From the NCBI RefSeq assembly GCF_020524885.1, contig NZ_JAIVKJ010000001.1, positions 1,116,001-1,180,000 on the forward strand: a stretch of DNA of 64,000 bases. The letters run 5' to 3'. Positions 10,020-19,248 of the stretch are shown piece after piece. A model generated the notes under the pieces. It was not told the origin of the DNA. It was given only the letters and a program-made list of their open reading frames with translations, and did no database searches. Each line of letters begins with the position of its first letter. The stretch's first letter is position 1. Source of the DNA: Microbulbifer elongatus (GTDB lineage Bacteria; Pseudomonadota; Gammaproteobacteria; Pseudomonadales; Cellvibrionaceae). The position numbers were made by a program, and so were the translations under genes.

Positions 10020-10985
10020 ATGCGTTGGGTGGTGATTGGCAGTTCTGGTTATATTGGTTCAGCGCTGTGCCGTTTCCTGGTGCAGGCGGGTGAACAGGTG
10101 CTTTCGATTTCCCGCCGCGAATTTGGCCCGGCAAACTGTGTGCATCGACAGGTAACAATATTTGATGCGGCGCGGTTTGCTGATGTATTTCAGGCTGGCG
10201 ACATTATTGTGTACGCCGCTGGACTGTCCTCCTCTTCAGATTGCCGCAATGATCCCGAATTGGCCGAGCTGCTGAACTGTCGACTACCCAGCCAGTTGCT
10301 GAATCTGGCGGACACCGCCAACGCCGAACAATTCTTGTATCTCTCAAGTATCAAGGCACTAAGGCCTCCGGCCGGAGAGGTCGCAACGGAAGAGAGTGGG
10401 GAGCCGGCAACAGATCCTTACGGTGGTAGCAAGTGGAGAGCGGAGCAAAGACTTCGGTCTCGCTCTCTCGGAATCCGTGTCAACGTTTTGCGTCCCGCAG
10501 CTGTTTATGGATCCGCAGCTGTTTATGAAGAAGGCGCCATCGATTCTTCTGCTTGTGAGGCAACCAGAACTGCGTCACCACCGCCCAAGCGCGCGCTTTT
10601 ATGGAAGTCTCGGCTGAGAACCTGGAGCAGGGTAGTGCCATTTGTGCCCGCTACCGGGTACCGAAGCTTTGTGGCGCTAGAGGATCTGCTTTCAGCGATA
10701 GTTTGTGTGGGCAAGTCAGACTGTCGTGGTGAAGTTTTTATTGTTGCGGAACCCGACTATTACAACCTGGCATCGATTAGTACGGCGGCCACCGGGCGGA
10801 GTATAAAAAGTAGTCAGATCGCTACGCGGCTGGCGTTGCTGCCGTTCAGGCTCCTGTCAGTTATGGGTGTTAAGGCAGGTTTTGTTGATGTGGAGCGTAG
10901 CGAGCTTTATAGTGCCAGGCACTTAAAGGCGCGGCTCAACTGGCAGCCGAGGCACCGCTACAGTCAGTTTCTGGGGGAAGAGTAA
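10020..10985 (+). CDS. NAD-dependent epimerase/dehydratase family protein (surface polysaccharide)
   Basis: A 321-residue extended-SDR protein. The nucleotide-binding loop GSSGYIGSALC lies at residues 7-17. The active-site serine region (YLSSIKAL) and a YGGSK motif are present, so it should act on a nucleotide sugar. The gene is the first of three for polysaccharide synthesis and its stop abuts the next ATG. Oddities: an 18-bp unit, CCGCAGCTGTTTATGGAT, is repeated in tandem around 10497-10532 and changes the conserved AVYG segment into AVYGSAAVYEE. The following ~45 residues (EATRTASPPPKRALLW and on) do not resemble the family, although homology seems to resume at RSFVALEDLL. A damaged or locally frameshifted copy is possible. 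Confidence 0.75.
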   Translation: MRWVVIGSSGYIGSALCRFLVQAGEQVLSISRREFGPANCVHRQVTIFDAARFADVFQAGDIIVYAAGLSSSSDCRNDPELAELLNCRLPSQLLNLADTANAEQFLYLSSIKALRPPAGEVATEESGEPATDPYGGSKWRAEQRLRSRSLGIRVNVLRPAAVYGSAAVYEEGAIDSSACEATRTASPPPKRALLWKSRLRTWSRVVPFVPATGYRSFVALEDLLSAIVCVGKSDCRGEVFIVAEPDYYNLASISTAATGRSIKSSQIATRLALLPFRLLSVMGVKAGFVDVERSELYSARHLKARLNWQPRHRYSQFLGEE

Positions 10986-11879
10986 ATGGGGGCGGTGCTG
11001 GATCACTGGCTGATACCTCTGATTGCAGGATGTGCTGTCACGATGTCGGCTATTTTTCTGTTGCTATCCCGATTGGGGCAGCTGGCGCTCGATACCCCGA
11101 ACCACCGCTCCTTGCATGAAACACCTGTTCCCCGTACCGGTGGTTGGGCGGTTATTACCGGTGTATCGATTGGGCTGGTTGTCAGTCGATTGTCGATTTC
11201 TCCGCTGGTTTTGCTAGCATTCTTCGCGCTATTCGCTATCTCATTGATCGATGACCTCCGCCCACTGAGTGCGCGAGCACGCTTTTCTGTGCAACTTTTG
11301 TCCGTCTCGCTCGTTTTGAATGCGTTTGCCCCTGAGGTTGCGCACTGGTCAATCTGGGTTCTGCTCATTGTTGGCGGCGTCTGGGTGATCAACCTGTACA
11401 ACTTCATGGACGGCATGGATGGCTTTGCGGGCAGTATGACAGCTATCGGGTTTGGTGCTCTTGGGTTGATTTCCGCTTGGCGGGGGGCGGGCGATCTGGC
11501 GGGTATCTGTTTTCTGATCGCGGCCTGTAGCGTCATTTTTCTGTACTACAATTGGCCACAGGCGCGCATTTTTCTTGGGGATGCGGGCTCAACGGTGATT
11601 GGCCTGGCAGTTTTCACTGTCAGTGTCGCCGGGTGGCAGCAGGGGGTGTTTCACTGGTTGGTGCCGCTGTTGATTTTTTGTCCGTTCTGGCTGGATGCCA
11701 CTGTAACACTGCTGTTGCGGGTAGTGAGAAGAGAGCGCTGGTGGGAGGCGCACAGACAGCACATTTACCAGCGGGTGGCGCTGAAATTTGGGGTAAAGAC
11801 TTCGCTTTTTATTGAGTTGTTCGTGATGCTAAGCACGTCATTGATAGCGGTGCTGCTGGTAGTATCCGGAATGGCTTAA
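10986..11879 (+). CDS. Polyprenyl-phosphate glycosyltransferase, WecA/WbpL/MraY family
   Basis: A 297-residue polytopic membrane protein with about ten hydrophobic segments. Family landmarks are the early asparagine segment DTPNHRSLHETPVPRTGG, the cytoplasmic aspartates in LIDDLRPLS, NFMDGMDGFAG and FLGDAGSTVIG, and a C-terminal EAHRQHIYQR loop. Enzymes of this family transfer a sugar-1-phosphate onto undecaprenyl phosphate to start O-antigen or capsule units. The gene sits directly between an epimerase and a WbpM-type dehydratase, the arrangement seen at the end of B-band O-antigen clusters in Pseudomonas (WbpL-WbpM). Which sugar it transfers is not readable from sequence. Confidence 0.9.
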   Translation: MGAVLDHWLIPLIAGCAVTMSAIFLLLSRLGQLALDTPNHRSLHETPVPRTGGWAVITGVSIGLVVSRLSISPLVLLAFFALFAISLIDDLRPLSARARFSVQLLSVSLVLNAFAPEVAHWSIWVLLIVGGVWVINLYNFMDGMDGFAGSMTAIGFGALGLISAWRGAGDLAGICFLIAACSVIFLYYNWPQARIFLGDAGSTVIGLAVFTVSVAGWQQGVFHWLVPLLIFCPFWLDATVTLLLRVVRRERWWEAHRQHIYQRVALKFGVKTSLFIELFVMLSTSLIAVLLVVSGMA

Positions 11880-11917
11880 GGGTTCCATTGGAAGGACTAG
11901 GTGTACTTGAGTGGTAA

Positions 11918-13963
11918 ATGGATCACAATGATTCGGAGCCGAATCATATTGGGGGCATAGTGAAGCGCTTTTACAAAGCCGCGCAGAAAAACTATAAGCC
12001 GGTACTGATGCTGTGCTACGACCTGTTGATGCTCACGGCGGCGTTCCTGCTGGCGATGACCATCCGCTTTAACGGGGCATGGTTGGTTGCTGAGCCCGAA
12101 ATGGCGCTCTGCCTGGGCATGACGCTCGTTTCCAGCAGCTTCATTTTTCTGCGTCTCGGGCTGTATCGTACAGTCATCCGCTATATGGGGCAGCAAGCCA
12201 TTGTGGCGGTACTTCAGGGTGTAACCGCTTCCGCGGTCGTCCTCGCCGTTGCTTCTTATCTTACCTATGCCGGTGTTCCTCGATCGGTACCGGTCATCTA
12301 CTGGTGTTTTGCTCTCATTACCGTTGGCGGTTCCCGCTGGTTGGTCCGCGTCTACTACCAGATGGCGCTGGAAATCCATAAAACCCGTGTCGCGATCTAT
12401 GGGGCGGGTACCGCAGGCCTCCAGCTCTACAAGGGCCTGATCCACGGTGAGATGTACAAGACCGTTGCCTTCTTTGATGACAATGCCTCCAAGCAGAACA
12501 CCCTGATTGATGGGGTTTTGGTGTACAGCCCGGCGAATATTCTCGAGGTGATTGCGGAGCGGGATATTTCTGAGGTGCTTCTGGCGATGCCCGGAGTCCC
12601 CAAGCGTCGCCGCCGGGAGATTACGCGTGGTCTGCGCGAGCGCGGAGTGGTGGTGAAAGTCATTCCCGGAATGGAGGAGCTGGTAGATGGCGCCGGGCGG
12701 GTGTCCGACGTCTCCCAGATCTATGAAAATATTCTCGGCCGTGCTCCGGTCGAGCCGCATAAGAATCTTGTGTCGGCTTCTATTGCCGGCAAGGTCGTGC
12801 TGGTGACCGGTGCGGGTGGTTCCATCGGATCGGAGCTGTGCCGACAGATCATCCAGTGGGAGCCGGCGAAGCTGGTGATGTTGGAGGCATCCGAGTTTTC
12901 CCTGTACCAGATTGAGCGGGAACTCCGTCAGCAGCAGCTGGATGAAAATCTTTGTGTTGAGGTAACGGCGCTGCTGGGTGATGTGCGTAACCGCACCCGG
13001 ATGGCGGAGATCATTCAGTCTTTCAGTGTGCACACCATCTACCATGCGGCGGCCTACAAACATGTGCCGCTTGTTGAGCAGAATGTGGTGGTGGGGGCAG
13101 AGAACAATGTGCTTGGAACCCTGTCGGTGCTCGAGGCGGCAGAAGCTGCAGGTGTTGAGCAGTTCGTGCTGGTATCCACGGATAAGGCCGTTCGACCGAC
13201 CAACGTGATGGGGGCTACCAAGCGCCTGGCGGAACTGATTTGTCAGGACTTCGGGCGCCGTTTCGGGCGAACCCGTGTGTGTATGGTGCGTTTCGGTAAT
13301 GTGCTGGGCTCTTCCGGCTCGGTGATTCCGCTGTTTACCGACCAGATCAATGCCGGTGGCCCTGTTACCGTCACCCACCCCAAGGTAACCCGCTTCTTTA
13401 TGACCATTCCCGAGGCTGCGCAATTGGTGCTGCAGGCGGGAAGTATGGGGCGCAATGGCGAGGTGTTTGTGCTCGATATGGGTGAGCCGGTGCGAATCCT
13501 GGATATCGCGCGAAGGCTGATCCAGATTATGGGGCACACGGTGCGCGACGAGGCCAATCCGGACGGTGATATCGAACTCCAGATTACCGGTTTGCGTCCT
13601 GGCGAAAAACTCTATGAAGAGCTTCTGCTTGGAGATGCGGTGGCAGGGACGGACCATCCTTCCATCATGCGCGCTGAGGAGGAGCGGTTGCCCGCTGAGC
13701 AGCTGGAGCAGTTTGTCAGTGAGTTGAAGATCGCTTGTGCAAGGCAGGATGCGGAGGGCGTCCACCGACTGCTGGTGGAGTCTGTTAAGGATTACGCGCC
13801 GAAGCAGCAGTTGATCGATACCGTGTGGGCACTGTCTTCAGGGGGCGCTGATGTTTCTGGGGGGCAGCAGCCGGCAGCTGAGGGTGCCGAGGTGAAGCAA
13901 TTGCCAATCTCCGGTCGGAGCAGGGTGCGGCAACACCGGACCGGAGAGATGCCCGAGGTGTGA
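11918..13963 (+). CDS. WbpM/CapD/FlaA1-type UDP-GlcNAc 4,6-dehydratase, membrane-anchored
   Basis: A 681-residue protein with four N-terminal membrane segments (residues ~30-140), a first Rossmann-like domain (AIYGAGTAGLQLYKGL), and a C-terminal SDR dehydratase domain with GAGGSIGSELCRQI at ~297-310, AAYKHVPLVE and the VSTDKAVRPTNVMGATKR region. In this large-SDR branch a Met replaces the usual Tyr in the MxxxK motif (MGATK), as in WbpM. It probably makes the 4-keto-6-deoxy sugar for the lipid-linked unit started by the preceding transferase. GTG at 11960, after GGGGG, is a plausible alternative start. It ends the block and is followed by a terminator. Confidence 0.92.
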   Translation: MDHNDSEPNHIGGIVKRFYKAAQKNYKPVLMLCYDLLMLTAAFLLAMTIRFNGAWLVAEPEMALCLGMTLVSSSFIFLRLGLYRTVIRYMGQQAIVAVLQGVTASAVVLAVASYLTYAGVPRSVPVIYWCFALITVGGSRWLVRVYYQMALEIHKTRVAIYGAGTAGLQLYKGLIHGEMYKTVAFFDDNASKQNTLIDGVLVYSPANILEVIAERDISEVLLAMPGVPKRRRREITRGLRERGVVVKVIPGMEELVDGAGRVSDVSQIYENILGRAPVEPHKNLVSASIAGKVVLVTGAGGSIGSELCRQIIQWEPAKLVMLEASEFSLYQIERELRQQQLDENLCVEVTALLGDVRNRTRMAEIIQSFSVHTIYHAAAYKHVPLVEQNVVVGAENNVLGTLSVLEAAEAAGVEQFVLVSTDKAVRPTNVMGATKRLAELICQDFGRRFGRTRVCMVRFGNVLGSSGSVIPLFTDQINAGGPVTVTHPKVTRFFMTIPEAAQLVLQAGSMGRNGEVFVLDMGEPVRILDIARRLIQIMGHTVRDEANPDGDIELQITGLRPGEKLYEELLLGDAVAGTDHPSIMRAEEERLPAEQLEQFVSELKIACARQDAEGVHRLLVESVKDYAPKQQLIDTVWALSSGGADVSGGQQPAAEGAEVKQLPISGRSRVRQHRTGEMPEV

Positions 13964-14019
13964 CCTTTCGCGAAAGGTTGCGCCTGATGATTGCCTCGAT
14001 AGCCGTTCCGATAGCAAGA

Positions 14020-14048
14020 AGCCCTGCACGATGTGCGGGGCTTTTTTA
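14020..14048 (+). terminator. Rho-independent terminator after the WbpM-like gene
   Basis: Arms GCCCTGCAC and GTGCGGGGC close on GAT and are followed by a run of six T. It ends the polysaccharide block. Confidence 0.85.
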
Positions 14049-14092
14049 TTGTCTGCTGCTTGAGTGGCGGGAATCTGGGGCTCAGAAAAAAG

Positions 14093-14125
14093 AAAACCCC
14101 GCGACCTTCTCAGGTGCGGGGTTTT
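14093..14125 (-). terminator. Terminator hairpin downstream of tRNA-Asn copy 1
   Basis: On the minus strand the tRNA is followed within 7 bases by AAAACCCC, a 17-base interior and GGGGTTTTCTTTTTT, a standard intrinsic terminator for the tRNA transcript. Confidence 0.8.
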
Positions 14126-14131
14126 GCTATT

Positions 14132-14207
14132 TGGCTCCGCCTGCTGGGCTCGAACCAGCGACCCAATGATTAACAGTCATTTGCTCTACCAACTGAGCTA
14201 AGGCGGA
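14132..14207 (-). tRNA. tRNA-Asn (anticodon GTT), copy 1
   Basis: Reading the minus strand gives a 76-base cloverleaf beginning TCCGCCTTAGCTCAG with the anticodon loop CTGTTAA, T-arm GGTTCGAGCC and an encoded CCA end. The acceptor arms TCCGCCT and AGGCGGA pair fully. It is identical over its whole length to the second copy 172 bases away. Confidence 0.97.
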
Positions 14208-14262
14208 ATTTTGGTTGGGCGGCTTCTTGGTGAAAGTACCCGGATAGAGCATAGCTCTAAAT

Positions 14263-14298
14263 AAAAACCCCGTAGCTATCGAAAGCTGCGGGGTTTTT
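14263..14298 (-). terminator. Terminator-like hairpin between the two tRNA-Asn genes
   Basis: A stem of AAAAACCCCG...CGGGGTTTTT with an inner AGCT pairing lies 6 bases after tRNA-Asn copy 2 on the minus strand. It would end transcription before copy 1, so copy 1 needs its own promoter or read-through and processing. Confidence 0.7.
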
Positions 14299-14303
14299 GA
14301 ATT

Positions 14304-14379
14304 TGGCTCCGCCTGCTGGGCTCGAACCAGCGACCCAATGATTAACAGTCATTTGCTCTACCAACTGAGCTAAGGCGGA
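14304..14379 (-). tRNA. tRNA-Asn (anticodon GTT), copy 2
   Basis: An identical 76-base copy of the neighbouring tRNA-Asn, with anticodon GTT and encoded CCA. It is the promoter-proximal copy: a strong promoter lies 48 bases upstream on the minus strand. Confidence 0.97.
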
Positions 14380-14426
14380 ACTGTATCTGACCGGTGCCGG
14401 TAGGGCATCCCGATGAGATGGCGCGT

Positions 14427-14455
14427 ATCTTATAGAGCACCCCATAGCAGGTCAA
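14427..14455 (-). promoter_or_regulatory. Promoter of the tRNA-Asn genes
   Basis: On the minus strand TTGACC and TAAGAT are separated by exactly 17 bases. A GC-rich stretch (ACGCGCC) follows the -10, the discriminator type of stringently controlled stable-RNA promoters. Confidence 0.7.
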
Positions 14456-14614
14456 CCCCTTTAGATGAAATTAACCCTTTGATTTTGCAGTGTTTATTTT
14501 CTCGCCAGCGGGCCCTGATCGTGACTCTATTTGTTCCCGGGAGGCGTGTGCGCCTACAATTTCCCAATCTCCCCTCCGGGGACGAGTAACGCTATTTGGA
14601 TTGGTGAGAAACCT

Positions 14615-16636
14615 ATGGAACCCCGCTCGGAACCGCGTCCGTTTGAAGTAAGCAGTAAGTATGAGCCAGCAGGTGACCAGCCGGCCGCGATCGAGTCCCT
14701 GGTGGAGGGGATCGGTGACGGCCTGGCGCACCAGACCCTGCTCGGTGTGACCGGTTCGGGTAAAACCTTTACCATGGCCAATGTCATTGCCCGGGTGCAG
14801 CGCCCCGCGATTGTGATGGCGCACAACAAGACCCTGGCGGCCCAGTTATACGGGGAGCTCAAGGAGTTCTTTCCGCGCAACGCGGTGGAATACTTCGTTT
14901 CCTATTACGACTATTACCAGCCAGAAGCCTACGTGCCTTCTTCGGATACCTTTATCGAGAAGGATGCTTCGGTCAATGAGCATATCGAGCAGATGCGGCT
15001 GTCCGCCACCAAGGCACTGATCGAGCGTAAGGATGTGATCGTGGTTGCGACCGTGTCCGCCATCTATGGTCTGGGTGATCCGGACAAGTACCTGAAGATG
15101 GTGCTGCACCTGGATCGCGGTGATATCGTCGACCAGCGGACCATCCTGCGCCGCCTGGCGGAACTCCAGTACACCCGTAATGATGCTGATTTTCGCCGCG
15201 CCACTTATCGGGTGCGTGGAGATATTATCGATATCTACCCGGCGGACTCGGACCTGGAAGCCGTGCGCCTTTCCCTGTTTGACGAGGAAATCGAAGAGAT
15301 CACCCTGTTCGATCCGCTCACCGGAGAGGTGCTGCACAAGGTCCCGCGTATCACCATTTTCCCCAAGTCCCACTATGTGACCCCGCGGGAAACCATTCTC
15401 AAAGCCATCGACCAGATCAAGGAAGAGCTCGAGCAGCGCCTGAAACAGTTGCGCGACAACAACAAGTTGCTGGAGGCGCAACGCCTGGAGCAGCGCACCC
15501 GCTATGACCTGGAGATGATGCAGGAGCTTGGCTACTGTAACGGGGTGGAAAACTATTCCCGCTACCTGTCAGGTCGCGATTCCGGCCAGCCGCCACCCAC
15601 GCTGTTCGATTACCTGCCGCACGACTCCCTGCTATTTATCGACGAGAGCCATGTCACTGTGCCGCAAATTGGCGGTATGTACCGCGGGGACCGGTCCCGT
15701 AAAGAGACGCTGGTGGAATACGGATTCCGCCTGCCGTCGGCGCTGGACAACCGCCCACTGAAGTTTGAAGAGTGGGAGAACCTGTCTCCACAAACGATTT
15801 TTGTCTCCGCGACTCCCGGTAAGTATGAGGCCGAGCACGCGGGCGCCGTCGTGGAGCAGGTGGTGCGCCCGACGGGGTTGGTGGACCCGGAAGTGGAAGT
15901 GCGCCCCGCGGCTACCCAGGTGGACGATACGCTGTCGGAAATCCATCGCTGTGTCGACAAGGATCAGCGCGTGCTGATCACCGTACTGACCAAGCGTATG
16001 GCGGAGGACCTGACCGAATACCTGAGCGAAAACGGCGTGCGCGTACGCTACCTGCACTCGGATATCGATACGGTGGAGCGGGTAGAGATTATCCGCGACT
16101 TACGCATTGGCGAGTTTGATGTGCTGGTGGGGATCAACCTGCTGCGGGAAGGCCTGGATATGCCCGAGGTGTCCCTGGTCGCCATCTTCGACGCGGACAA
16201 GGAGGGTTTCCTGCGCTCGGACCGATCCCTTATTCAGACCATTGGTCGCGCCGCGCGGAACCTGGAGGGTAGGGCGATTCTCTATGCCGACAAGATAACC
16301 GACTCCATGCGGCGCGCGCTGGAGGAGACCCAGCGCCGGCGGGAGAAGCAGCTGGAGCACAATGCCGAGCATGGCATTACTCCCAAGGGTATTCGCAAGA
16401 GTGTCGCCGATATTATGGAGGGCGCTATCGCTCCCGGCGTGCCGGCCCGCGGCCGACGGAAAGTGGCAGAAAAAGGCGGCGCCTACAAAGCGGACCAGAA
16501 ACCACTCACCGACCAGCAGCGCTGGGCGCGAATCGAAGAGCTGGAAGAGCAGATGTACAACCACGCCAAGAATCTTGAGTTCGAGGCGGCTGCCAAGTTG
16601 CGCGATGAAATTTCAAAGCTCAAAGAGCCGGATTAG
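14615..16636 (+). CDS. uvrB: Excinuclease ABC subunit B
   Basis: A 673-residue DNA helicase-like damage verifier of nucleotide excision repair, exactly the length of E. coli UvrB. It has the Walker [15 protein letters not shown], the beta-hairpin region [16 protein letters not shown] that clamps DNA, the DESHVTVPQ box, helicase motifs V and VI ([24 protein letters not shown]) and a C-terminal UVR domain ([24 protein letters not shown]) that contacts UvrC. I chose ATG 14615 because it gives the family N terminus; the in-frame extension upstream to 14531 looks like leader sequence. It stands alone between the tRNA-Asn pair and the convergent Anbu operon. Confidence 0.97.
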   Translation: MEPRSEPRPFEVSSKYEPAGDQPAAIESLVEGIGDGLAHQTLLGVTGSGKTFTMANVIARVQRPAIVMAHNKTLAAQLYGELKEFFPRNAVEYFVSYYDYYQPEAYVPSSDTFIEKDASVNEHIEQMRLSATKALIERKDVIVVATVSAIYGLGDPDKYLKMVLHLDRGDIVDQRTILRRLAELQYTRNDADFRRATYRVRGDIIDIYPADSDLEAVRLSLFDEEIEEITLFDPLTGEVLHKVPRITIFPKSHYVTPRETILKAIDQIKEELEQRLKQLRDNNKLLEAQRLEQRTRYDLEMMQELGYCNGVENYSRYLSGRDSGQPPPTLFDYLPHDSLLFIDESHVTVPQIGGMYRGDRSRKETLVEYGFRLPSALDNRPLKFEEWENLSPQTIFVSATPGKYEAEHAGAVVEQVVRPTGLVDPEVEVRPAATQVDDTLSEIHRCVDKDQRVLITVLTKRMAEDLTEYLSENGVRVRYLHSDIDTVERVEIIRDLRIGEFDVLVGINLLREGLDMPEVSLVAIFDADKEGFLRSDRSLIQTIGRAARNLEGRAILYADKITDSMRRALEETQRRREKQLEHNAEHGITPKGIRKSVADIMEGAIAPGVPARGRRKVAEKGGAYKADQKPLTDQQRWARIEELEEQMYNHAKNLEFEAAAKLRDEISKLKEPD

Positions 16637-16674
16637 CGCTGAACTCGGAGCGTATGGCGGCGCAAGCCGCCCGG

Positions 16675-17385
16675 TCAGGGCATATCGTCAAACAGCAACT
16701 TGATGCCCGAGCTCCAGGACCGCCGCAGGCGGTTGAAGTACTCATCGTCCTCCTCTATCCGCTCCACACTTATTTCCAGGGCGTCGTTGCGATACACCGC
16801 GATATCCAGTGGCATACCGACGGACAGGTTCGAGTGCATGGTGGAGTCAAAGGAGATCAGGGCGCATTTCACGGCCTGGTTCAGGCCGGTATCGTGATGG
16901 ATGATTCGATCGAGGATCGGCTTGCCGTACTTGCTCTCACCAATTTGCAGGTAGGGCGTATCTTCGGTGGCCTCGATAAAATTTCCTTCCGGATAAATAT
17001 GGAACAGGCGCGGTTCCTCTCCGCGAATCTGCCCGCCAAATAGAATATGGCAGCCAAAATCCACGCCGGCACTCTGCTGCCCCTGCGCATTGTGGGAAAT
17101 GATCGATTTAACCTGTTGCCCGATCAGCTCTGCCGCGCGAAAAAGGCTGCTGACAGAAAACAGGTTTGGCTCCTCATTCTCTTCTATCTGGATTTGCAGA
17201 CGGCTGATCAGGTTCTGGGAGGTGGCGAGATTACCGGAGGTGAGTAGGGTGAAACAGCGCTCTCCCGACCTTTGGAAAAGGTGCATTTTGCGGAAGCTGG
17301 CAATCTGGTCCACCCCGCCGTTGGTGCGGGTGTCAGAGGTAAAAACCAGCCCCTCGGTCAATCGCATGGCAATACAGTACGTCAT
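16675..17385 (-). CDS. anbu: Anbu: proteasome-type peptidase (20S beta-subunit relative)
   Basis: A 236-residue Ntn-hydrolase fold protein of the bacterial Anbu family. The chosen start at 17385 gives MTYCIAMRLTEGLVFTSDTRTN, so removal of Met exposes Thr2 as the predicted nucleophile, and the following GLVFTSDTR strand matches proteasome beta subunits. Upstream in-frame sequence is not family-like. Anbu proteins assemble into open helical or ring-like oligomers in the cytosol. It is the last gene of a minus-strand operon with ATP-grasp, alpha-E and transglutaminase-like genes, a combination conserved widely and suggested to make and recycle a peptide tag or small peptide. The substrate is unknown. 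Confidence 0.9.
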   Translation of the reverse strand: MTYCIAMRLTEGLVFTSDTRTNGGVDQIASFRKMHLFQRSGERCFTLLTSGNLATSQNLISRLQIQIEENEEPNLFSVSSLFRAAELIGQQVKSIISHNAQGQQSAGVDFGCHILFGGQIRGEEPRLFHIYPEGNFIEATEDTPYLQIGESKYGKPILDRIIHHDTGLNQAVKCALISFDSTMHSNLSVGMPLDIAVYRNDALEISVERIEEDDEYFNRLRRSWSSGIKLLFDDMP

Positions 17386-17452
17386 AGCATCCCTGTGTGC
17401 GTGATGTGCGCAGGAAAGGTAGCACCAGCGGCGGGGGTTGTCATGAGCCGAT

Positions 17453-18316
17453 TCACTGCTGTGCCTGTTGTTGTTCCTGTTGCCGTTGTGCCTGATGCCT
17501 CTGTTGCTGTGAGGCGCGGCGATCCACCTGGTCGACCAGGGCATAGGTGCGCATACTTTCCGCGCCACCACCCCAGCGAACCCCGCGCACCGGCGATGCA
17601 TCCAGGTAATCAATTCCGTGGGCGAGTTTCAGGTGGTGGTTGGCGTGCGACAGGCCGTTGCTCACATCAAAGCTGTACCAGGCATTTTCGACCCACGCCT
17701 CGGCCCAGGCGTGGCTGGCAATATGCTGGTCATCCCCGGCGTGGACATAGCCGCTGACGTAACGCGCAGGAATACCGAGCCAGCGACAGCAGGCGATAAA
17801 TATATGGCTGTGATCCTGGCAAACGCCGAATCCCTGGGCGAAGGCGTCGGCCGCACTGCTTTGTACGTGTGTCATGCCACTGCGGTAGGGAATGCGCTCG
17901 AGAAGTGCGTCCATCAGTTCGATTAGCTGGTGCTGATCCGGTTGCACCTGTTCATTGGTGGGGCGGAAACCTCGCGTGAATTCGCGTATCGCATCACTGG
18001 TTTCAGTGAGCGGGGAGGTGCGTAGAAAAACCTCTGGCGGAATTCGCCTATCGTTTTCCGGTTGCTCGGTGTCGCTAATCTCCGCAGTACCCTGTGCGCG
18101 AATGGTGATGCCCTGGTGCGGCTGGTCCACGGTGCAAACGTGTAACACATTGCCGTAAGTGTCGATTGTTCGATGGACATTGCCCGGCGTATCCAGGTGC
18201 CACTGCAGGATCTGTTGGCCCGCGGATGACTGCGGCGTAAGCCGCAAATACTGGATGCTGTGGGTGACTTCGGTGTCGTACGTGAAGTCGGTGACATGGT
18301 CAATGCTGAGTTTCAT
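17453..18316 (-). CDS. Transglutaminase-like cysteine peptidase of the Anbu operon
   Basis: A 287-residue protein with an N-terminal beta-rich domain (LSIDHVTDFTYDTEVTHSIQ) and a transglutaminase core. The catalytic Cys is in FGVCQDHSHIFIACC, the His in SHAWAEAWV and the Asp in WYSFDVSNG. Members found next to Anbu are thought to act as peptidases or amidases. Its start overlaps the alpha-E stop by 4 bases, so the two are coupled. The C-terminal ~20 residues are very rich in Gln (RQQEQQQAQQ), which is not typical and may be a dispensable low-complexity tail. Confidence 0.9.
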   Translation of the reverse strand: MKLSIDHVTDFTYDTEVTHSIQYLRLTPQSSAGQQILQWHLDTPGNVHRTIDTYGNVLHVCTVDQPHQGITIRAQGTAEISDTEQPENDRRIPPEVFLRTSPLTETSDAIREFTRGFRPTNEQVQPDQHQLIELMDALLERIPYRSGMTHVQSSAADAFAQGFGVCQDHSHIFIACCRWLGIPARYVSGYVHAGDDQHIASHAWAEAWVENAWYSFDVSNGLSHANHHLKLAHGIDYLDASPVRGVRWGGGAESMRTYALVDQVDRRASQQQRHQAQRQQEQQQAQQ

Positions 18317-19248
18317 GCGCCCTCCCAGTAGCTGCGGTGAATTTCATCACCGATGGTGTGAATTCGTCGCAGCAGGTCGTTCAGATATTCGTGTAAGCCA
18401 AAGCGGGTAATGAAGTCGACCTCGCCGTACTCCAGTCGCGCGTGTAACTCTGCGCACAGACGTTTGGCGGCCTGACCCTGGTCGCCTTCAATGGCAATGA
18501 GCTGGCTCATCAGTGCGCCGATACAGTAGCGCAGCGAGCGTGGCAGTTCCGCGGAGAGAATCAGCAGCTCGGTGACGTTGCGGGTGGTTAGGCCTCCCGT
18601 GTATTTGACGTGGTAGGCCTCGTAGGCGCCGAGGCTCTGAAGCAGGGCATTCCACTGGTAAAAATCAATGGCGTGGTTGCTGTTGTGCTGCGATTCCATC
18701 ACTTCGAGCTTTACCCGCAGAATGCGGGCGGTATTGTCTGCCCGCTCAATGAAGGTGCCCAGGCGCATAAAGTGAAAAACGTTGTTGTGCAGCATGGTGC
18801 CGTAAGCGGCACCGCGAAATTCATGGGAGCGCTGCTTGATCCAGTCGATCAGGCTTTTCACGCCCTCGTGACTGATGCCGCGCTGGCGACGATGGCGCAG
18901 CTCGAGCCAGGTTGTGTTGATACTTTCCCATGCCTCTGAAGAGAGCTTGTCTCGCACGCTGTGGGCGTTGTCGCGAGCGGATCGAATGCAGCTGAAAATC
19001 GAACCATCATTGCATTCGTCAAACAGGAAAAATTCCAGCAGCGCCTCTGCGCTCAGTTGCGAAAAGGTCTCCCTGAATTGATCCAGGCGACCCGTGATAG
19101 TCAGCGGGGCAAGTAGTTCCTGCTGGCCGCCCTTGGAGTTTGGCATTAGTGACATGTTGTGGCTGACATCAAGCAGGCGGGTGAGGTTTTCTGCCCGCTC
19201 CAGACTTCTTGCCATCCAGTAAATGCTGTTTGCAGTGCGGCTCAACAT
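18313..19248 (-). CDS. Alpha-E domain protein (DUF403)
   Basis: A 311-residue, almost wholly alpha-helical protein of the alpha-E family, starting MLSRTANSIYWMARSLERAENLTRLLD as usual. Many conserved Glu, Arg and His residues lie in helices (RLGTFIERADNTARIL). It always travels with the circularly permuted ATP-grasp protein; the two overlap here by 7 bases and probably form one functional unit. No biochemical role is established for the family. Confidence 0.93.
   Translation of the reverse strand: MLSRTANSIYWMARSLERAENLTRLLDVSHNMSLMPNSKGGQQELLAPLTITGRLDQFRETFSQLSAEALLEFFLFDECNDGSIFSCIRSARDNAHSVRDKLSSEAWESINTTWLELRHRRQRGISHEGVKSLIDWIKQRSHEFRGAAYGTMLHNNVFHFMRLGTFIERADNTARILRVKLEVMESQHNSNHAIDFYQWNALLQSLGAYEAYHVKYTGGLTTRNVTELLILSAELPRSLRYCIGALMSQLIAIEGDQGQAAKRLCAELHARLEYGEVDFITRFGLHEYLNDLLRRIHTIGDEIHRSYWEGA

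Noticed and set aside
11897-13765. Long open frame on the minus strand opposite the WbpM-like gene
   Set aside because: It has no recognisable domains and a composition typical of antisense reading of a GC-rich gene; the plus-strand frame is a clear dehydratase.
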